Positions 41,798-50,464 of a stretch of DNA of 64,000 nt are shown here, in pieces. Each line of letters opens with the position of its first letter. The stretch's first letter is position 1. The stretch lies in contig NZ_LT629759.1 of NCBI RefSeq assembly GCF_900105025.1, forward strand, positions 1,302,001 to 1,366,000, in the 5' to 3' direction. The position numbers and the translations under genes are program-made. Origin of the DNA: Parafannyhessea umbonata (GTDB lineage Bacteria > Actinomycetota > Coriobacteriia > Coriobacteriales > Atopobiaceae). Under the pieces are notes generated by a model that was not told the DNA's origin, ran no database searches, and saw only the letters and a list, made by a program, of their open reading frames with translations.

Positions 41798-42562
41798 CTA
41801 CATGGCAGCCTTTACCATTGCGGCGAAGGAGTCTGCCTTGAGAGACGCGCCGCCCACGAGGGCACCATCGACGTCCTCCTTCTCGAGGAAGCCAGCGACG
41901 TTGTTGGGCTTTGCGGAACCACCGTAGAGGACGCGGATGCCGTCAGCGGTCTCCTTGCCAAAGATGTCGGCGAGGGTCTTACGGATTGCACCGCAGACCT
42001 CCTGGGCGTCGTCGGCAGTGGCGGTCTTGCCAGTGCCGATAGCCCAGATGGGCTCGTAGGCGACGACGTACTTCGAGGGATCGGTGATCTCGAGGCCCTC
42101 GGTGTCCTTCTTGATCTGGTCGACGACGAACTCGACGTGCTTGCCGGCCTCGCGGACCTCGAGGGGCTCACCGCAGCAGCTGATGGGTACGATGCCGTGA
42201 GCCATCAGGGCCTTGGCCTTCTTGTTGATGTCCTCGTCGGTCTCGCCGAAGTAGCCGCGACGCTCGGAGTGACCAATGATGCAGTACGTTGCGCCAATGT
42301 TGGTCAGCATGTTCGGAGCGGTCTCGCCGGTGAAGGCGCCGGACTCCTCCCAGTAGACGTTCTGGGCACCGAGTGCGAAGGGGGCGTTCTCCTGCTCGAT
42401 GACCTCGGCGACGCCCTTGAGGTCGACGGCGGGCGGGCAGACGACGACGTCGACGTCGCCGGTGCCGTCAGCGAGCTCCTTCGCGAGACCCTGTGCGAGG
42501 ACGACGCCCTCGGTGTAGGTCTCGTTCATCTTCCAGTTGCCTGCGATCATACGGTTACGCAT
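41798..42562 (-). CDS. tpiA: Triosephosphate isomerase
   Basis: 254 residues from ATG 42562. Interconverts dihydroxyacetone phosphate and glyceraldehyde 3-phosphate in glycolysis. Substrate Lys in IAGNWKMN, catalytic His in IIGHSERR, catalytic Glu in VVAYEPIWAIGTGK, phosphate loop VLYGGSAKPNN. The start overlaps the pgk stop by 8 bp. Confidence 0.96.
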   Translation of the reverse strand: MRNRMIAGNWKMNETYTEGVVLAQGLAKELADGTGDVDVVVCPPAVDLKGVAEVIEQENAPFALGAQNVYWEESGAFTGETAPNMLTNIGATYCIIGHSERRGYFGETDEDINKKAKALMAHGIVPISCCGEPLEVREAGKHVEFVVDQIKKDTEGLEITDPSKYVVAYEPIWAIGTGKTATADDAQEVCGAIRKTLADIFGKETADGIRVLYGGSAKPNNVAGFLEKEDVDGALVGGASLKADSFAAMVKAAM

Positions 42563-43754
42563 CGAGAAGCGCCTCCACTCCAGGAAGGGCCTTGCCCTCG
42601 ACGAGCTCCATGGAAGCGCCACCGCCGGTGGAGATCCAGCTCATCTTGTCGGCAAGGTCGAACTTGTTGATTGCCGCGACGGAGTCGCCACCGCCGATGA
42701 TGGAGGTGCCACCATTGCCCTTGACCTCGGCAACTGCCTCGGCGACCGCCTTGGTGCCAACGGCGAACTGATCCATCTCGAAAACGCCCATGGGGCCGTT
42801 CCAGAAGACGGTCTTCGCGCCCTTGATGGCCTCGGCGTAGAGCTCGCGGGTCTTGGGACCGATGTCCATGCCCATGCGGTCATCGGGAATCTTGTCGGAG
42901 TCGACGACCTCGCCCTCGGCGTCCTCGCCGAAGTGGTCTGCGACGACGTTGTCGACGGGGAGCAGGATCTTGACGCCCTTCTCCTCTGCCTTCTTCAGCA
43001 TCTCGCCAGCGCGCTCGACCCAGTCCTCCTCTTTGAGGGAGGTACCGACCTTGTAGCCCTTGGCCAGGAAGAAGGTGTAGGCCATGCCGCCACCGATTAT
43101 CAGGGTGTCAGCGGAGTCGATCAGGTGGTCGAGGACACCAATCTTGCTGGAGACCTTGGAGCCGCCGACGATTGCGACGAACGGGCGCTCGGGATCGGCG
43201 AAGATCGAGGTCAGGGTATCGACCTCCTTCTCCAGCAGGAAGCCCGCGACGGCCGGGATGTAGGCGGCCGGGCCTACGACGGAGCCCTGTGCACGGTGCG
43301 CGGTGCCGAAGGCGTCAAGGACGAAGATGTCGCCGTAGGACGCGAGCTTCTTCGCGATCTCAGGGTCGTTCTTCTTCTCGCGCTTGTCGAAGCGGACGTT
43401 CTCGAGCACGAGGATGTCACCGGGCTTGACGGCGGCAACGGCCTTCTCGGCCTTCTCGCCGTAGGTGTCATCCACGAACTTGACATCGTAGCCGGTGAGC
43501 TCAGCGAGCTTCTCGGCAGCGGGCTTCAGGGACAGCTCGGGCTCGGGGCCGTCGCCCTTGGGGCGACCAAGGTGGCTCATGAGCACGATGCCGGCATTGT
43601 GCTCCTTTAGGTACTTGATGGTGGGGATGGCCGCCCTGACGCGGGTGTCATCGGTGACGACGCCGTCCTTCAGGGGGACGTTGAAGTCAACGCGCATGAT
43701 GATGCGCTTGCCGTCGACGTCGACGTCGCGGACGGTCTTCTTGGTAAAGGCCAT
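42555..43754 (-). CDS. pgk: Phosphoglycerate kinase
   Basis: 399 residues from ATG 43754, AAGGAGTG upstream. Makes ATP from 1,3-bisphosphoglycerate. Characteristic IIMRVDFNVPLKDG near the N-terminus, SHLGRPKGDGPE, and the nucleotide loop GGDSVAAINKF near the C-terminus. Middle gene of gap-pgk-tpiA. Confidence 0.96.
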   Translation of the reverse strand: MAFTKKTVRDVDVDGKRIIMRVDFNVPLKDGVVTDDTRVRAAIPTIKYLKEHNAGIVLMSHLGRPKGDGPEPELSLKPAAEKLAELTGYDVKFVDDTYGEKAEKAVAAVKPGDILVLENVRFDKREKKNDPEIAKKLASYGDIFVLDAFGTAHRAQGSVVGPAAYIPAVAGFLLEKEVDTLTSIFADPERPFVAIVGGSKVSSKIGVLDHLIDSADTLIIGGGMAYTFFLAKGYKVGTSLKEEDWVERAGEMLKKAEEKGVKILLPVDNVVADHFGEDAEGEVVDSDKIPDDRMGMDIGPKTRELYAEAIKGAKTVFWNGPMGVFEMDQFAVGTKAVAEAVAEVKGNGGTSIIGGGDSVAAINKFDLADKMSWISTGGGASMELVEGKALPGVEALLDA

Positions 43755-43792
43755 ACTTGCACACTCCTTACGAATTTGGACTGCCTGCAAGA

Positions 43793-43837
43793 CAAAAGGG
43801 GCGCGGCCGCGGCCCTTGGACCTGCGACCGCACCCCT
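43793..43837 (-). terminator. Terminator or attenuator between gap and pgk
   Basis: A 14-bp stem (AGGGGTGCGGTCGC with GCGGCCGCGCCCCT, two T-G pairs) followed by TTTTGTC on the minus strand. It would lower pgk-tpiA transcription relative to gap. Confidence 0.75.
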
Positions 43838-43863
43838 CTGTTTACCCTAGAGCAAGCGCGTCA

Positions 43864-44889
43864 CTAGGCGACGAACTTCTCGAAGTACTTGATGGTGCGG
43901 ACCATCTGGGAGGTGAAGGAGTTCTCGTTGTCGTACCAAGAGGTGACCTGGACGAGGCTCTGGCCGTTGCCGAGCGGGTTGACCATGGTCTGGGTGGCGT
44001 CGAACAGCGAGCCATAGGTCATGCCGACGATGTCGCGAGAGACGATCTGGTCCTCGTTGTAGCCGAAGGTCTCGGGGATCTTCTCGGAGTAGGCCTTCAT
44101 CGCGGCGTTGACGCCCTCGACGGTGACCTCCTTGTCAACCACGGCATAGAGGTTGGTGAGGGAGCCGGTCGGCGTCGGGACGCGCTGGGCGGCACCGATG
44201 AGCTTGCCGTTGAGCTCAGGAAGGACCAGGCCGATGGCCTTGGCGGCACCGGTGGTGTTCGGGACGATGTTCTCCGCGCCGGCGCGGGAACGACGGAAGT
44301 TGCCCTTGCGCTGCGGGCCGTCGAGGATCATCTGGTCGCCGGTGTAGGCGTGGATGGTCGTCATGATGCCGGAGACGATGGGGGCGAAGTCGTTCAGGCC
44401 CTTGGCCATAGGAGCAAGGCAGTTGGTGGTGCAGGAGGCAGCGGAGATGATGTCATCGTCAGCGGTCAGCGTCTCGTGGTTGACGTTGTAGACGATGGTC
44501 TTGAGGTCGTTGCCTGCGGGGGCGGAGATGACGACCTTCTTGGCGCCAGCGTTCAGGTGAGCCTGAGACTTTGCCTTGGAGGTGTAGAAGCCGGTGCACT
44601 CGAGGACGACATCGACGCCGAGCTCGCCCCAAGGCAGGTTGTTGGCGTCAGCCTCCTTGTAAATCTTAATGGTCTTGCCGTCGACGGTAATGGAATCCTC
44701 ACCGGCGGTAACCTCGTGGTCGCGAGAGTAGTTGCCCTGCGTAGAGTCATACTTCAGCAGGTATGCGAGCATCTCAGGGGAGGTGAGGTCGTTGATTGCG
44801 ACGATCTCGGAGCCCTCGTGACCGAACATCTGACGGAAGGCCAGACGACCGATGCGGCCAAAGCCGTTGATTGCAACCTTAACTGCCAT
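43864..44889 (-). CDS. gap: Glyceraldehyde-3-phosphate dehydrogenase (type I)
   Basis: 341 residues from ATG 44889. NAD-binding [15 protein letters not shown], catalytic Cys in [12 protein letters not shown], His in [10 protein letters not shown]. Oxidises glyceraldehyde 3-phosphate in glycolysis. First gene of the gap-pgk-tpiA set, preceded by a strong ribosome site (AAAGGAG) and a structured regulatory region. Confidence 0.96.
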   Translation of the reverse strand: MAVKVAINGFGRIGRLAFRQMFGHEGSEIVAINDLTSPEMLAYLLKYDSTQGNYSRDHEVTAGEDSITVDGKTIKIYKEADANNLPWGELGVDVVLECTGFYTSKAKSQAHLNAGAKKVVISAPAGNDLKTIVYNVNHETLTADDDIISAASCTTNCLAPMAKGLNDFAPIVSGIMTTIHAYTGDQMILDGPQRKGNFRRSRAGAENIVPNTTGAAKAIGLVLPELNGKLIGAAQRVPTPTGSLTNLYAVVDKEVTVEGVNAAMKAYSEKIPETFGYNEDQIVSRDIVGMTYGSLFDATQTMVNPLGNGQSLVQVTSWYDNENSFTSQMVRTIKYFEKFVA

Positions 44890-44959
44890 GCTTACTCCTT
44901 TCGCGAGGCCGCCCGAGGCCCTTCCCCGAGCCGACCAGCAAGAACTTGCACTGCCTTGC

Positions 44960-45026
44960 ATTTTACCCACTTTTGTCCGTAACAAATTCGCAAAGACCCT
45001 CATCTGCGAAAAATGTCGGTAACAAA
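44960..45026 (-). promoter_or_regulatory. Promoter/operator region of gap
   Basis: Two 13-bp direct repeats TGTCSGTAACAAA (44974-44986 and 45014-45026, 40 bp apart) bracket a palindrome TTCGCA-N12-TGCGAA (44987-45010). A TAAAAT that could be the -10 box of gap lies next to the array (44965-44960 on the minus strand), with AATTTG 17 bp upstream as a weak -35. The order suggests a regulator binding over or beside the -35 box. Confidence 0.6.
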
Positions 45027-45129
45027 CTGAGTTGTCCATGTATTTGTGGGCATATTTTCGGCGAACGGCATCAAAATCCCAGATGGACGAGAGGGGCTGG
45101 CATCCTCGACTTCGGCGAATGACTCCCGA

Positions 45130-46074
45130 TTATTGGTCATTCGTACTCGCAGCCTCCTCGACCAGCCGTTGCAGACGAAGCACTCGATGATACATGGCGG
45201 ACTTCGAGGAGACGGGGTTGCACCTCTTGCCCAAGGCCGCGAGCGACACCTCGGGGTTCTCCCTCCTGAGCAGGCAGAACTCCCTCAGTGCTGGCGGTAG
45301 CGCCCTGAGGCCAATCGTTCTCTCCGCCCGCGCGATGAGTTCCAGCTGCTCCGCGGCGGCTCCCGTCGAGCGAGCCTGGTTCGCGATCTCCGCGTTCACG
45401 CGGCGGTTCACGTCGTTCTTCAGCGACTTCACGCGCCGCACGTTGTTTATTGCCTGCGCAGTGCGGGTGGCGCCCATGGCACGCAGGAGCGTCTCTATCT
45501 CGTCGAAGCTCTTAAGGTAGATGGCGTAGCTACCCCGGCGCCTGTTCAGGCGCGCCTCGACGCCCAAATCCGCCATGATGCCCATGAGCTGCCGAGCGAA
45601 CTCCTCCCCCGTCACCGCTATCTCGAGATGAAAGTCCCCGCGCGGGTCCGCGATGAAGCCGCCCGCCATGAACGCGCCGCGCACGTACGCCCGCTTGCAG
45701 CAGTCGCGCTCCACAAGGCGCGCGGGCACGCCGGGGGTGAGGCCGTGCCCGCGCTCCAGGATGCCCAGCCGTACCAGGTCATCCTCGAGCTCGTCCTGCT
45801 CCGGGATCTCTATCAGATAGTTGCGGGTCTTGTGCAGGTTGGAATGGCGCACGGTGAGCGGCGTCTCGAGCTCGAACAGCTCGTGCGTAAGCTTGATCAT
45901 CGTGCGGGCCACGGCCCCGGTCTCCGTCGCGACGCGTATGGAGTATCGTCCGCTGCCGCGAAACGACAGCGTCCCGCACACGCGGGTTATCGCGGACAGC
46001 TGGGCGTACGCGCAGTAGGGGCACTCCCCCTCCACGCGCGACAGCTCGTCTTTGACCTGCGCGGTAAACGACAT
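45130..46074 (-). CDS. whiA: DNA-binding protein WhiA
   Basis: 314 residues. N-terminal LAGLIDADG-like domain (SFTAQVKDELSRVEGECPYC, then CCKRAYVRGAFMAGGFI) and a C-terminal HTH (REFCLLRRENPEVSLAALGKRCNPVSSKSAMYHRV region). WhiA is a transcription factor of Gram-positive bacteria, linked in actinobacteria to cell division and sporulation genes. It lies in the conserved uvrC-rapZ-whiA group. Confidence 0.95.
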   Translation of the reverse strand: MSFTAQVKDELSRVEGECPYCAYAQLSAITRVCGTLSFRGSGRYSIRVATETGAVARTMIKLTHELFELETPLTVRHSNLHKTRNYLIEIPEQDELEDDLVRLGILERGHGLTPGVPARLVERDCCKRAYVRGAFMAGGFIADPRGDFHLEIAVTGEEFARQLMGIMADLGVEARLNRRRGSYAIYLKSFDEIETLLRAMGATRTAQAINNVRRVKSLKNDVNRRVNAEIANQARSTGAAAEQLELIARAERTIGLRALPPALREFCLLRRENPEVSLAALGKRCNPVSSKSAMYHRVLRLQRLVEEAASTNDQ

Positions 46075-46098
46075 CTCTTTCCCATCCTCCCGGAGCGG

Positions 46099-47034
46099 CT
46101 ACAGGCGCGGCGCCGCGCCCTTCTCGGCCAGCGCAAGGTCCCTGTGCGACAGCGTGACGTGGTAGCCCTGCCTCTGAAGGTAGTTTGCCGTGGTGTTCGC
46201 GATCACGACGCTGCGGTGCTGGCCTCCGGTGCAGCCGACGGCGATGGACAGCTGGGCCTTGCCCTCGGCGATGTAGCCGGGCATCACCACGTCGAGCAGG
46301 CCCTCCCACGCGGTAAGGAAGCGCTTCGTGACGTCGTTTCCCAGCACGAACTCGCGCACGGGGTCGTCGTTTCCCGTGAGGGTGCGCATGGTGGGATCGT
46401 AGAACGGGTTTGGCAGGAAGCGCACGTCGATCATGAGGTCCGCCTCCACCGGCATGCCGTGCTTGAACCCGAACGAGTACACGCTCACGTCCAGCAGCTG
46501 CTGGTCCGTCAGCTCCGAGAACGCGCGGCGTATCCGGTTGCGCAGCGTGGCCGGACGCATGCGCGACGTGTCGATCACCAGGTCGGCACGGTCGCGCACC
46601 ACGGAGAGCTGCTCGCGCTCGCGGCCGATGGCGCTCTCCAGCGACTCGCCCGGCAGCGCGACGGGATGGCGGCGGCGCGTCTCCTTGTAGCGGCGGATGA
46701 GCACCTCGTCAGAGCAGTCCAGAAACAGCAGCTTAACGGTGAGCTCGTGCTCCCCCAGCTGGCGCAGCGCGTCGAACATCTCGTCGAACAGTCCCTGGCT
46801 GCGCAGGTCGCACGTGACCGCCAGGTGCCTGCCGACGCCGGAGTTGATGCCCACGACGTTCGCGATGTCCAGTATCAGCCGCGGCGGCAGGTTGTCGATG
46901 CAGTAGTACCCCATGTCCTCGAACACGTGCATCGCCTGCGTGCGGCCCGATCCGGACATGCCGGTGATGACCACGATGTCGGGCACGCGGTCCAACCGCG
47001 CGGCCTGCCTCATGCTCTGCGAGCGTTCCGTCAC
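46099..47034 (-). CDS. rapZ: RNase adapter protein RapZ (YvcJ family)
   Basis: 311 residues from GTG 47034, preceded by GGGGAGG; ATG 47013 is an alternative. P-loop VVITGMSGSGRTQAMHVFED and the C-terminal conserved region IAVGCTGGQHRSVVIA. A nucleotide-binding protein; in enterobacteria it guides RNase E, in Gram-positives the role is less clear. Always near whiA in these bacteria. Confidence 0.93.
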   Translation of the reverse strand: MTERSQSMRQAARLDRVPDIVVITGMSGSGRTQAMHVFEDMGYYCIDNLPPRLILDIANVVGINSGVGRHLAVTCDLRSQGLFDEMFDALRQLGEHELTVKLLFLDCSDEVLIRRYKETRRRHPVALPGESLESAIGREREQLSVVRDRADLVIDTSRMRPATLRNRIRRAFSELTDQQLLDVSVYSFGFKHGMPVEADLMIDVRFLPNPFYDPTMRTLTGNDDPVREFVLGNDVTKRFLTAWEGLLDVVMPGYIAEGKAQLSIAVGCTGGQHRSVVIANTTANYLQRQGYHVTLSHRDLALAEKGAAPRL

Positions 47035-47074
47035 GTTACGACCCCTCCCCGCGCCGGTCGGCGCGTCGTCTGCT

Positions 47075-47116
47075 GGCGAGAAGAGCGCGCGGCCATGGCC
47101 GCAGGCGCTTCTCGCC
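47075..47116. other. Large hairpin in the uvrC-rapZ gap, built from an inverted 9-mer pair
   Basis: GGCGAGAAG (47075-47083) and CTTCTCGCC (47108-47116) enclose GCGGCC-AT-GGCCGC. No T-run follows. It uses the 9-mer that is repeated through the chromosomal part of the window. Confidence 0.7.
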
Positions 47117-47152
47117 CGTGCGCGGCACCTTGGCGGCACCGCTACCAAGAGC

Positions 47153-49195
47153 TTACCCCTCGGGCTGGACATCGTGCACGGCGGGACCCTGGCTCGCGTC
47201 CGACTCCCGGTCCGCGCCCTGCGTGCGGGCCGCCTCGTCCTCCCACGCGCGGAGCGTCTGCCATATGTCGCGCGCGACGGACTCCGGCACGCCCTTCACG
47301 GCGGCGATGTCCTCCACCGAGGCCGCACGCAGGCGCTTCATGGAGCCGAAGTGGCGCATGATGGCGCGGCGGCGCTTTGGGCCGACGCCTTCGACCTCGT
47401 CCAGGATCGACACGGACTGCGCCTTGGTGCGCAGCTCGCGGTGGAACGTGATCGCGAAGCGGTGGGACTCGTCGCGCACCTGCTTGATGAGGTAGAGTGA
47501 CGCCGATCCGGACGGCAGCACCACCGGCGTGTCGTCCCACGGGACGAACACCTCCTCGTCCGACTTCGCGAGGCCGCAGACCGGGATGTCGAGCCCCAGC
47601 TCCTCGAGCTGCGTCATCGCGGCCGTGAGCTGCGGCTTGCCGCCGTCGACCACCAGAAGGTCCGGCGCGGCGGCCGCAAAGCGCGCATCCGCCATGCGCT
47701 CCGGGCTGTAGCGGCGGCCCAGGACCTCCTGCATGCTCACGAAGTCGTTCGCCTCGTCCAGATCCGCGCGGATCTTGAAGCGGCGGTACTGCGCCTTGTC
47801 CGGGCGACCGTTCGTGAACACGACCATGGACGCCACCGTGAACGCCCCGTGCAGCGTCGATATGTCGAAGCACTCTATGCGCATGGGCGGCGCGTCCAGG
47901 GCAAGGGCGCTCTCCAGTTGGAGAAGGGCCTGGTTCGTGCGGTCGTCCGCGTATCCCGTCCTCACCATGTACCGGTTGAGGGCGTGGTGGGCGTTCTTGG
48001 CCGCCATGTCCAGAAGGCGGCTCTTCTCGCCCCGCTGGGGGCGGTGTATGCGACAGACGCGGCCGCGCTTCTGCGTGAGCCACTCGCCCAGAAGCTCCGC
48101 GTCCGGCAGGTCGACGGCGAGGTCGACCTCCGCGGGGATGTCGGAGGTCTCGTCGTAGTAGCGCTTCAGGAAGCCGGCCTCCAGCTCCACCTCGTCCACG
48201 TCCATCCCCTTGTTAAGGACGAACTCGCTCGTGCGGATGGTGCGTCCCTCTCGCACCACGAACACGCAGGCGCAGCTGATGGTCTCCTCGCGGAAGAACC
48301 CAATCAGATCCAGGCTCACGCTGGAGGGGAACGTCACCTGCTGGCGGTCGTCCAGGCCGTTTATGACCTCCAGGCGGTGCTTGATGCGGCCGGCGCGCTC
48401 GAACTCGAGGTTCTGGGCGGCATCCCGCATCTGCCCCTCCAGCTCCTCCACGATCTGGCTGCGGCGGCCCGCCAGGAAGTTCTCCACCTGCCTCACGTGC
48501 GAGGCGTACTCCACCGTGTCGATGGCGCCGCAGCACGCACCGGGGCCTCGCCCGACGTGGTAGTCGAAGCACGGGCGACCGCGCTTCGCGAGCACCATGT
48601 TGGCCACGGCGACGTCGTCCGGGTGGCTTTGCAGATAGCGGCGGCAGCGCTTCCACTCCGCACACGTGGATATGCAGATGGGCACCGCCTTGCGCAGCGT
48701 GTCGATCGTCTCGCGCGCGGCGCGGGCGTCCGTGTACGGGCCAAAGTAGCGCGTGCCCTTGCGGTGGCGCTCGCGCGTGTACTTGATGGCCGGAAACGCA
48801 TCGGACTCCGTGATCGCGATGTACGGATAGCTCTTGTCGTCCTTGAAGTCGACGTTGAAGTACGGGTGGTACTGCTCGATGAGGTTTCGCTCCAGCACGA
48901 GCGCCTCGTGCTCCGAGCCGAGGACCACGTAGTCGAAGCTGCGCACCACCTGCATCATGAGGGGGATCTTCGCGCGGTCGTCCGTCAGGTTCACGTACTG
49001 CAGCATGCGGCTGCGCAGGTTCTTCGCCTTGCCGACGTAGATGACCTCGCCCTTGCCGTCCTTCCACAGGTAGCAGCCCGGACTCGTGGGCACCTGGCTC
49101 ACCTGCTCCGCTATGGAGGGAAGCCCCAGCGCCTCCGGGCGCGGGGACGCTCCCCCAAGGTCGGGCATGTGCGGCGCGGGGTCCTTCACAGACAT
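47153..49195 (-). CDS. uvrC: Excinuclease ABC subunit UvrC
   Basis: 680 residues. GIY-YIG nuclease at the N-terminus (TSPGCYLWKDGKGEVIYVGKAKNL), UvrBC coiled-coil (DAAQNLEFERAGRIKHRL), RNase H-like C-terminal nuclease (RIECFDISTLHGAFTVASMVVF) and a tandem HhH end (DEVEGVGPKRRRAIMRHFGS). Makes both incisions in nucleotide excision repair with UvrA (61585) and UvrB. Confidence 0.96.
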   Translation of the reverse strand: MSVKDPAPHMPDLGGASPRPEALGLPSIAEQVSQVPTSPGCYLWKDGKGEVIYVGKAKNLRSRMLQYVNLTDDRAKIPLMMQVVRSFDYVVLGSEHEALVLERNLIEQYHPYFNVDFKDDKSYPYIAITESDAFPAIKYTRERHRKGTRYFGPYTDARAARETIDTLRKAVPICISTCAEWKRCRRYLQSHPDDVAVANMVLAKRGRPCFDYHVGRGPGACCGAIDTVEYASHVRQVENFLAGRRSQIVEELEGQMRDAAQNLEFERAGRIKHRLEVINGLDDRQQVTFPSSVSLDLIGFFREETISCACVFVVREGRTIRTSEFVLNKGMDVDEVELEAGFLKRYYDETSDIPAEVDLAVDLPDAELLGEWLTQKRGRVCRIHRPQRGEKSRLLDMAAKNAHHALNRYMVRTGYADDRTNQALLQLESALALDAPPMRIECFDISTLHGAFTVASMVVFTNGRPDKAQYRRFKIRADLDEANDFVSMQEVLGRRYSPERMADARFAAAAPDLLVVDGGKPQLTAAMTQLEELGLDIPVCGLAKSDEEVFVPWDDTPVVLPSGSASLYLIKQVRDESHRFAITFHRELRTKAQSVSILDEVEGVGPKRRRAIMRHFGSMKRLRAASVEDIAAVKGVPESVARDIWQTLRAWEDEAARTQGADRESDASQGPAVHDVQPEG

Positions 49196-49207
49196 GGGCG
49201 CACCACG

Positions 49208-50452
49208 CTAGAACGAGGTGTCCGTGGGCTCGGGATAGTACTTCGCGAACTTGCGGATCTGGTTCTTCTCGGTAAGCTCCACGTCCAGGCGGCGACGCAG
49301 GCCCCAGTCAGCGTCGTAGCGCTGCGGGTCGAACACCTTGCCGGCAGCCACGAGCGAGTTCACCTCGGCCAGCAGTGTCTCGTCGCGCACGTAGCGACGC
49401 AGAAGCGATATGGGGACCAGCGTGTAGAGGATGGTATCCGCCACGACGCGCGGCTCTTCTCCCCTGCCGTCCACCAGGTCGAGCGTGGCGACCTCCATGG
49501 GGTTCACGCCGCCGGCGAGGTTGTAGAACGAGTTGCGGCCGATCCTGGGGTTGCAGTCCAAAAACAGCTCGCGGCCGGTCTTGGGGTCGCGCTTGATGTC
49601 GAAGTTCGCGAAACCGCGGTATCCCGCGTCGGAAAGCATCGCGGCCGCCTTCTGCCACTGCTCCGGGTTCTGGCGCGTGATCATGGCGACGGGGTTGCCC
49701 AGCATCGCGGGCGCGTGGTCCTCAAGCAGAACCTGCGCGCCGCCAAGCATGAGGGGCTTGCCGTCGCGGCCGATGTAGATGGTGAGCGAGTCCATGTAGG
49801 TGTCGTCCCCGCCGATGAGCTCCTGCACCAGGAAGTCGCCCGCGAAGCCGGCGGCGCGAAGCTCCGCCCACAGCGCGTCCAGCTGCGACTGCTCCGTCAT
49901 GTAGTAGACCTTCTTGAAACCCTGCACGATGAGGTGGTAGTAGTCGGCCGAGACCGCGGGCTTCGCCACCACGGGGAAGGCGATCTGCGTGGGCGCGATA
50001 AGATCCGTCCCCGCCAGGTGCACGACGTCCATGGCCGGCACGTCCAGCCCGTGCTCGCGGCAGAGCCTTGAGAACGTGGCCTTGTCGCACACGGCCTCGA
50101 ACGCGTCGCGCGGCGGGCACAGGCACGTCACGTTCTTGGGCAGCTGGGCCGCGATGTCCTCCAAAAGCTCGATCAGCTGGTCGGTGTTGCCCACCAGAAG
50201 CACGCGCCTGCCCTCGCTTGCCTGCGCGATGGCGCTCACGGCCGGTACCACGTCCTTTGGCTCGAGGCTTGCCACCGTGCGCGGATCGATTATGCGCGAG
50301 TGCTCGATAGCGCCTATGAAGCCGGTGTTGAGCGCGATGGTACGCACGCCAAACGCCTGGTGGAACTCGCGGCAGAGCGCGTACGCGCCGATGTCGCCGC
50401 CGATGACGACGGGGACGATGTCGCTGCGGGTTGCATTGGGGCCAGTCTGCAT
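49208..50452 (-). CDS. ATP-grasp carboxylate-amine ligase, possibly cell-wall D-aspartate ligase-like
   Basis: 414 residues; GGAGGATCTT precedes ATG. The ATP-grasp core is visible: Lys in FPVVAKPAVSADYY, GDFLVQELIGGDD, and the metal-binding end GFANFDIKRDPKTGRELFLDCNPRIGRN. The length equals that of D-aspartate ligases that add the bridge residue to peptidoglycan precursors. The neighbours murJ and a FemX-like transferase support a wall role, but the substrate is inferred. Confidence 0.75.
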   Translation of the reverse strand: MQTGPNATRSDIVPVVIGGDIGAYALCREFHQAFGVRTIALNTGFIGAIEHSRIIDPRTVASLEPKDVVPAVSAIAQASEGRRVLLVGNTDQLIELLEDIAAQLPKNVTCLCPPRDAFEAVCDKATFSRLCREHGLDVPAMDVVHLAGTDLIAPTQIAFPVVAKPAVSADYYHLIVQGFKKVYYMTEQSQLDALWAELRAAGFAGDFLVQELIGGDDTYMDSLTIYIGRDGKPLMLGGAQVLLEDHAPAMLGNPVAMITRQNPEQWQKAAAMLSDAGYRGFANFDIKRDPKTGRELFLDCNPRIGRNSFYNLAGGVNPMEVATLDLVDGRGEEPRVVADTILYTLVPISLLRRYVRDETLLAEVNSLVAAGKVFDPQRYDADWGLRRRLDVELTEKNQIRKFAKYYPEPTDTSF

Positions 50453-50464
50453 AAGATCCTCCAG

